Shown: positions 14,270 through 16,068 of the stretch, in pieces
How positions within the stretch are numbered: position 1 is the stretch's first letter
How the letters are laid out: every line of letters starts with the position of its first letter
NCBI GenBank assembly: GCA_026002835.1
Contig: BPGC01000023.1
Location: forward strand, 1-16,068
Reading direction: 5' to 3'
Length of the DNA: 16,068 bases
DNA from: Candidatus Nitrosocaldaceae archaeon
GTDB taxonomy: Archaea > Thermoproteota > Nitrososphaeria > Nitrososphaerales > Nitrosocaldaceae
Notes under the pieces: generated by a model
Databases searched by the model: none
The model's input: only the letters and a program-made list of their open reading frames with translations
Told to the model about the DNA's origin: nothing
Program-made: the position numbers and the translations under genes

Positions 14270-15005
14270 GTTAATAAATAATGGTGATAAAAAGGGTAGA
14301 AAACTTGCAAAAGATACAATAAACAGCATAATTTTGTGGGTAAATAGATTTATAAACTCAGAACTAGATGCTAAGGAGTTTATCTATCAATACAACAATT
14401 CAGCTAATACTAGGAATAATATAAGGAAGGCTTTGAAGTATCTATGTAGATATAAGAATATTAAAGAACCAGAGTATCTCAAGATAGAGAGTATAGTTAT
14501 CAAAGAATTGATAAAAGCACCTAGCAAAGATGAGGTATTAGAGTTTCTAAGCAAGATAAAAGATAGAGAGGTAAGATGTTATTTAGCACTATGTGCAACT
14601 CAAGGAATAAGAAGTAGAAGATTATTGCAATTAAGATGGAATGAATTAGATCTAAAAAATGGATGGATAAATATCAATGAGAATGTTAGAACCAAAAAGT
14701 ATAGACCAAACCCTATACATAGAGATGTAATAAATGCATTAGATAATTTAAGAGATAAACAAAGAGTATTTACCTTCTCAACTCATAAGGTTAGGATAAA
14801 CATAGCAGATACTAAGATAGATATTGCACCAAGCAATTTAAGAGATTTCTTTTATAATGAGGCAAGGAAGCAAGGAGTTGATAGAGATATACTAGAATGG
14901 TTAATGGGGCATAGTTTAGGGATAAAAGCACATTATCTAGCAGATAATATAAAAGAAGAGTATGCAAAGTTTGAGGAAGCGTTTAGATTAAAAGATATAA
15001 TATGA
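14265..15005 (+). CDS. Tyrosine recombinase (archaeal integrase)
   Basis: A 246-aa phage-type integrase starting at ATG 14265. The N-terminal half is a SAM-like core-binding domain with LAKDTINSIILWVNRFI. The catalytic domain has ATQGIRSRRLLQLRW (first Arg about 116), a basic KK near 144-145, SNLRDFFYNEA (second Arg about 193), LMGHS (His about 216) and AHYL (nucleophile Tyr about 224). The histidine of the usual HxxR box appears as Ser/Asn. The frame also runs upstream to ATG 14211, but those 18 codons are IS end sequence, so I exclude them. The IS cuts the gene from its presumed promoter, so expression now depends on the IS. An att-like tRNA fragment begins at the base after the stop codon. 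Confidence 0.88.
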   Translation: MWLINNGDKKGRKLAKDTINSIILWVNRFINSELDAKEFIYQYNNSANTRNNIRKALKYLCRYKNIKEPEYLKIESIVIKELIKAPSKDEVLEFLSKIKDREVRCYLALCATQGIRSRRLLQLRWNELDLKNGWININENVRTKKYRPNPIHRDVINALDNLRDKQRVFTFSTHKVRINIADTKIDIAPSNLRDFFYNEARKQGVDRDILEWLMGHSLGIKAHYLADNIKEEYAKFEEAFRLKDII

Positions 15006-15022
15006 GGTTCAAATCCCGGCGA
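15006..15022 (+). other. Attachment-site-like tRNA T-arm fragment
   Basis: GGTTCAAATCCCGGCGA lies immediately after the integrase stop and equals the T-arm and start of the acceptor strand of a tRNA. The same 17 bases occur in the tRNA-Gly gene at the window start, on the other strand. No other part of a tRNA precedes it. A tRNA 3' fragment beside an integrase is the usual footprint of site-specific integration. It is followed by a G-rich run (GAGGGAGGTGGGTGGG, 15021-15036). The parent tRNA in matching orientation is not in the window. Confidence 0.65.
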
Positions 15023-15038
15023 GGGAGGTGGGTGGGAG

Positions 15039-15254
15039 TTATAACAGCTCTAAGAACTCTTCTTTACTTATTTCTGCTTGTTCTAGTATCTTTAATAAAG
15101 TACCTTTCTTTATCTCTTTATGTTTTGGAACTGTAGTATAATGACCTTTGTTATCTTCTAAGAATATATGACTGCCCTTTTGCCTTATTGCTTTAAACCC
15201 TTTCTTTCTTAATGCTTTAATAACTTCTCTCCAACTTAATACTGGTAGAGACAA
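15039..15254 (-). CDS. hicA: HicA-family mRNA interferase toxin
   Basis: A 71-aa basic protein with the small double-stranded-RNA-binding-like fold of HicA: SWREVIKALRKKGFKAIRQKGSHIFL carries the catalytic His (GSH), followed by the TTVPKHKEIKKGTLLKIL stretch typical of the family. HicA cleaves mRNA and halts growth until neutralised by HicB. It begins with TTG 15254, the base directly after the HicB stop codon, with no gap, so translation is coupled. The order antitoxin-then-toxin is the reverse of the classic hicAB order but common in archaea and bacteria. It lies 16 bp past the att-like fragment. Confidence 0.9.
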   Translation of the reverse strand: MSLPVLSWREVIKALRKKGFKAIRQKGSHIFLEDNKGHYTTVPKHKEIKKGTLLKILEQAEISKEEFLELL

Positions 15255-15473
15255 TCAAACTGTAACCTCTTCCAATTTTGCTCCTCTCTTCTTAGCTTTC
15301 TCTTCTAAAACCTCTAATACAAGTTCAATAGCTTCTTTAATATTCTCAATAGCTTCCTCTTTTGTATCTCCTTGACTTATTGCAGATGGTAATTCTAAGC
15401 ATTGAGCAGAATAACCTTTATCCTCTTTATCTAATATAATAGTAAACTTTCTTCCTCTAACCTTAGCACTCAT
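15255..15473 (-). CDS. hicB: HicB-family antitoxin
   Basis: A 72-aa acidic protein with the partial RNase-H fold of HicB/UPF0150: FTIILDKEDKGYSAQCLELP, then SQGDTKEEAIENIKEAIELVLE. There is no C-terminal HTH or ribbon-helix-helix, so it may not bind DNA itself. It starts at ATG 15473. The GAGAATA repeat cluster lies 56-120 bp upstream and could hold an operator for this operon or for the divergent broken gene. It pairs with HicA downstream, and the pair may stabilise the surrounding element. Confidence 0.88.
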   Translation of the reverse strand: MSAKVRGRKFTIILDKEDKGYSAQCLELPSAISQGDTKEEAIENIKEAIELVLEVLEEKAKKRGAKLEEVTV

Positions 15474-15528
15474 CTATGCTATAAATAAACAAAACTAAAT
15501 AATAACTCTTATGATTTCATCATACATT

Positions 15529-15593
15529 GAGAATAGAGAATATCTTCAAGAGAATAGAGAATAATGAGAATAATATTTTAAATATAGAGAATA
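15529..15593 (+). repeat. Six copies of the heptamer GAGAATA
   Basis: GAGAATA starts at 15529, 15536, 15550, 15557, 15566 and 15587. The first four form two exact 14-bp tandem pairs (GAGAATAGAGAATA) whose starts are 21 bp apart, two helical turns, which suits protein binding on one DNA face. They lie between divergent hicB and the broken gene, and the last overlaps the end of the latter's TATA region. Operator or iteron-like replication site are both possible. Confidence 0.6.
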
Positions 15594-15603
15594 CCTACTA
15601 TTT

Positions 15604-15942
15604 ATGGTTAAGAAGGTAACCTTAACCAAAGAGAAGGCTATGGATAGTGGTCTTATCTGATAGACGATGCTTCTGGTAAAGCAGATCAATTCTTCAATAT
15701 GGTTGATAAGCTTATAGAAGAGAAATTAGTTCCAGAGTTAAGGACAGAAAGGGTTAAGGCATATTCTGGATTGACAAAGAGGGTATTCCTTCCAGCAAAG
15801 ATGGGTAAGGATTACTTGTTAGTTGAGCAGAAGAATATCGATAATATGAAGATATATGTTAGAGCATTTGTTGCTTGGTATCTTGTAGCAGAGCTGTATG
15901 TTTAAAGAATTCTTAGCATCAGTTGAAGGAAAGTTAATATAG
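15604..15942 (+). pseudogene. Twice-frameshifted gene of unknown function
   Basis: It starts at ATG 15604, about 25 bp after the TATA box TATTTTAAATA (15574-15584). The first frame reads MVKKVTLTKEKAMDSGL and stops at 15658-15660. Coding-like sequence resumes one frame back (YLIDDASGKADQFFNMVDK) and runs to a TAA at 15903-15905. It then continues in a third segment, FKEFLASVEGKLI, ending at 15940-15942. Two small indels, near 15650 and 15900, would restore a protein of about 112 aa, charged at both ends with a hydrophobic YVRAFVAWYLVAELYVF patch. I do not recognise it. The piece from ATG 15699 is an internal fragment. Decay fits the ageing mobile element around it. Confidence 0.65.
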
Positions 15943-16015
15943 TTTGATAGGTACATGTTTAATATATCATTTTAAACCAAACTTAAAACATAATAAATTC
16001 TACGCATTAATATTA

Positions 16016-16068
16016 ATGGTGTCATCAGAAGATAAAGATGAAGATAACAAAAGCAAAAACAGAATAAT
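16016..16068 (+). CDS. Start of an unidentified gene, cut by the window edge
   Basis: ATG 16016 opens a frame still open at the window end; its first 17 residues, MVSSEDKDEDNKSKNRI, are highly charged. A TATA-like CATAATAAATTC lies about 22 bp upstream (15989-16000), which fits the leaderless pattern elsewhere here. Too little is present for any call. Confidence 0.4.
   Translation, partial: MVSSEDKDEDNKSKNRI

Noticed and set aside
15480..15530. C/D-box sRNA on the minus strand upstream of hicB (TATGATGA)
   Set aside because: No box D or closing stem follows within range.
15529..15593. CRISPR-like array
   Set aside because: Repeats are only 7-14 bp with irregular short gaps, and no cas genes are present.

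Overview
The window is AT-rich archaeal chromosome, by eye about two-thirds A+T. Archaeal markers are ribosomal protein S26e, a KaiC-type ATPase with its near-KaiC regulator, an archaetidylinositol-phosphate-synthase-like enzyme, GTP-dependent dephospho-CoA kinase (DUF359), a COG2403 GTPase, TATA boxes about 25 bp ahead of start codons (leaderless style), and a C/D-box guide RNA. S26e and the general gene content favour the TACK group, most likely Thaumarchaeota (Nitrososphaeria). That placement is inference.

Positions 1-9300 are a compact housekeeping block. In order: tRNA-Gly(TCC); COG2403 GTPase and Nudix hydrolase (-); KaiC ATPase and its HTH/coiled-coil partner (+); NAD kinase fused to a winged helix (-); S26e (+); CDP-alcohol phosphatidyltransferase (-); a small zinc-finger protein and BioA (+); tRNA-Ser(GCT), which carries an odd insertion (-); a putative metallopeptidase (+); then a 60-nt C/D-box sRNA, GTP-dependent dephospho-CoA kinase and Mrp/NBP35 (-). 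Genes often overlap by a few bases, and divergent pairs share short promoters.

Positions 9300-16068 are accessory. First comes a two-gene cassette: a 63-aa protein overlapping, by ATGA, a protein with a C-terminal NucS-like PD-(D/E)XK nuclease domain. Next is a mercury locus: merA, preceded by a 32-aa Cys-rich ORF that overlaps it by ATGA, and diverging from a Cys-containing membrane protein that could be a transporter. A CBS-pair protein follows. Then comes a complete 981-bp IS with imperfect inverted repeats and a 6-bp target duplication. The IS sits exactly on the presumed start codon of a tyrosine recombinase and separates it from its promoter. The recombinase is followed immediately by a 17-nt tRNA T-arm fragment (attachment-site-like), a hicB-hicA toxin-antitoxin pair, six copies of a GAGAATA heptamer, a twice-frameshifted gene, and the start of another gene. 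I read this as a decaying integrated element.

The most informative observations are the sRNA, whose first guide matches the 16S 530 loop; the IS that splits promoter from integrase; the MerA/small Cys peptide/membrane protein set; the nuclease cassette; and the tRNA-Ser with extra bases between its acceptor and D stems.
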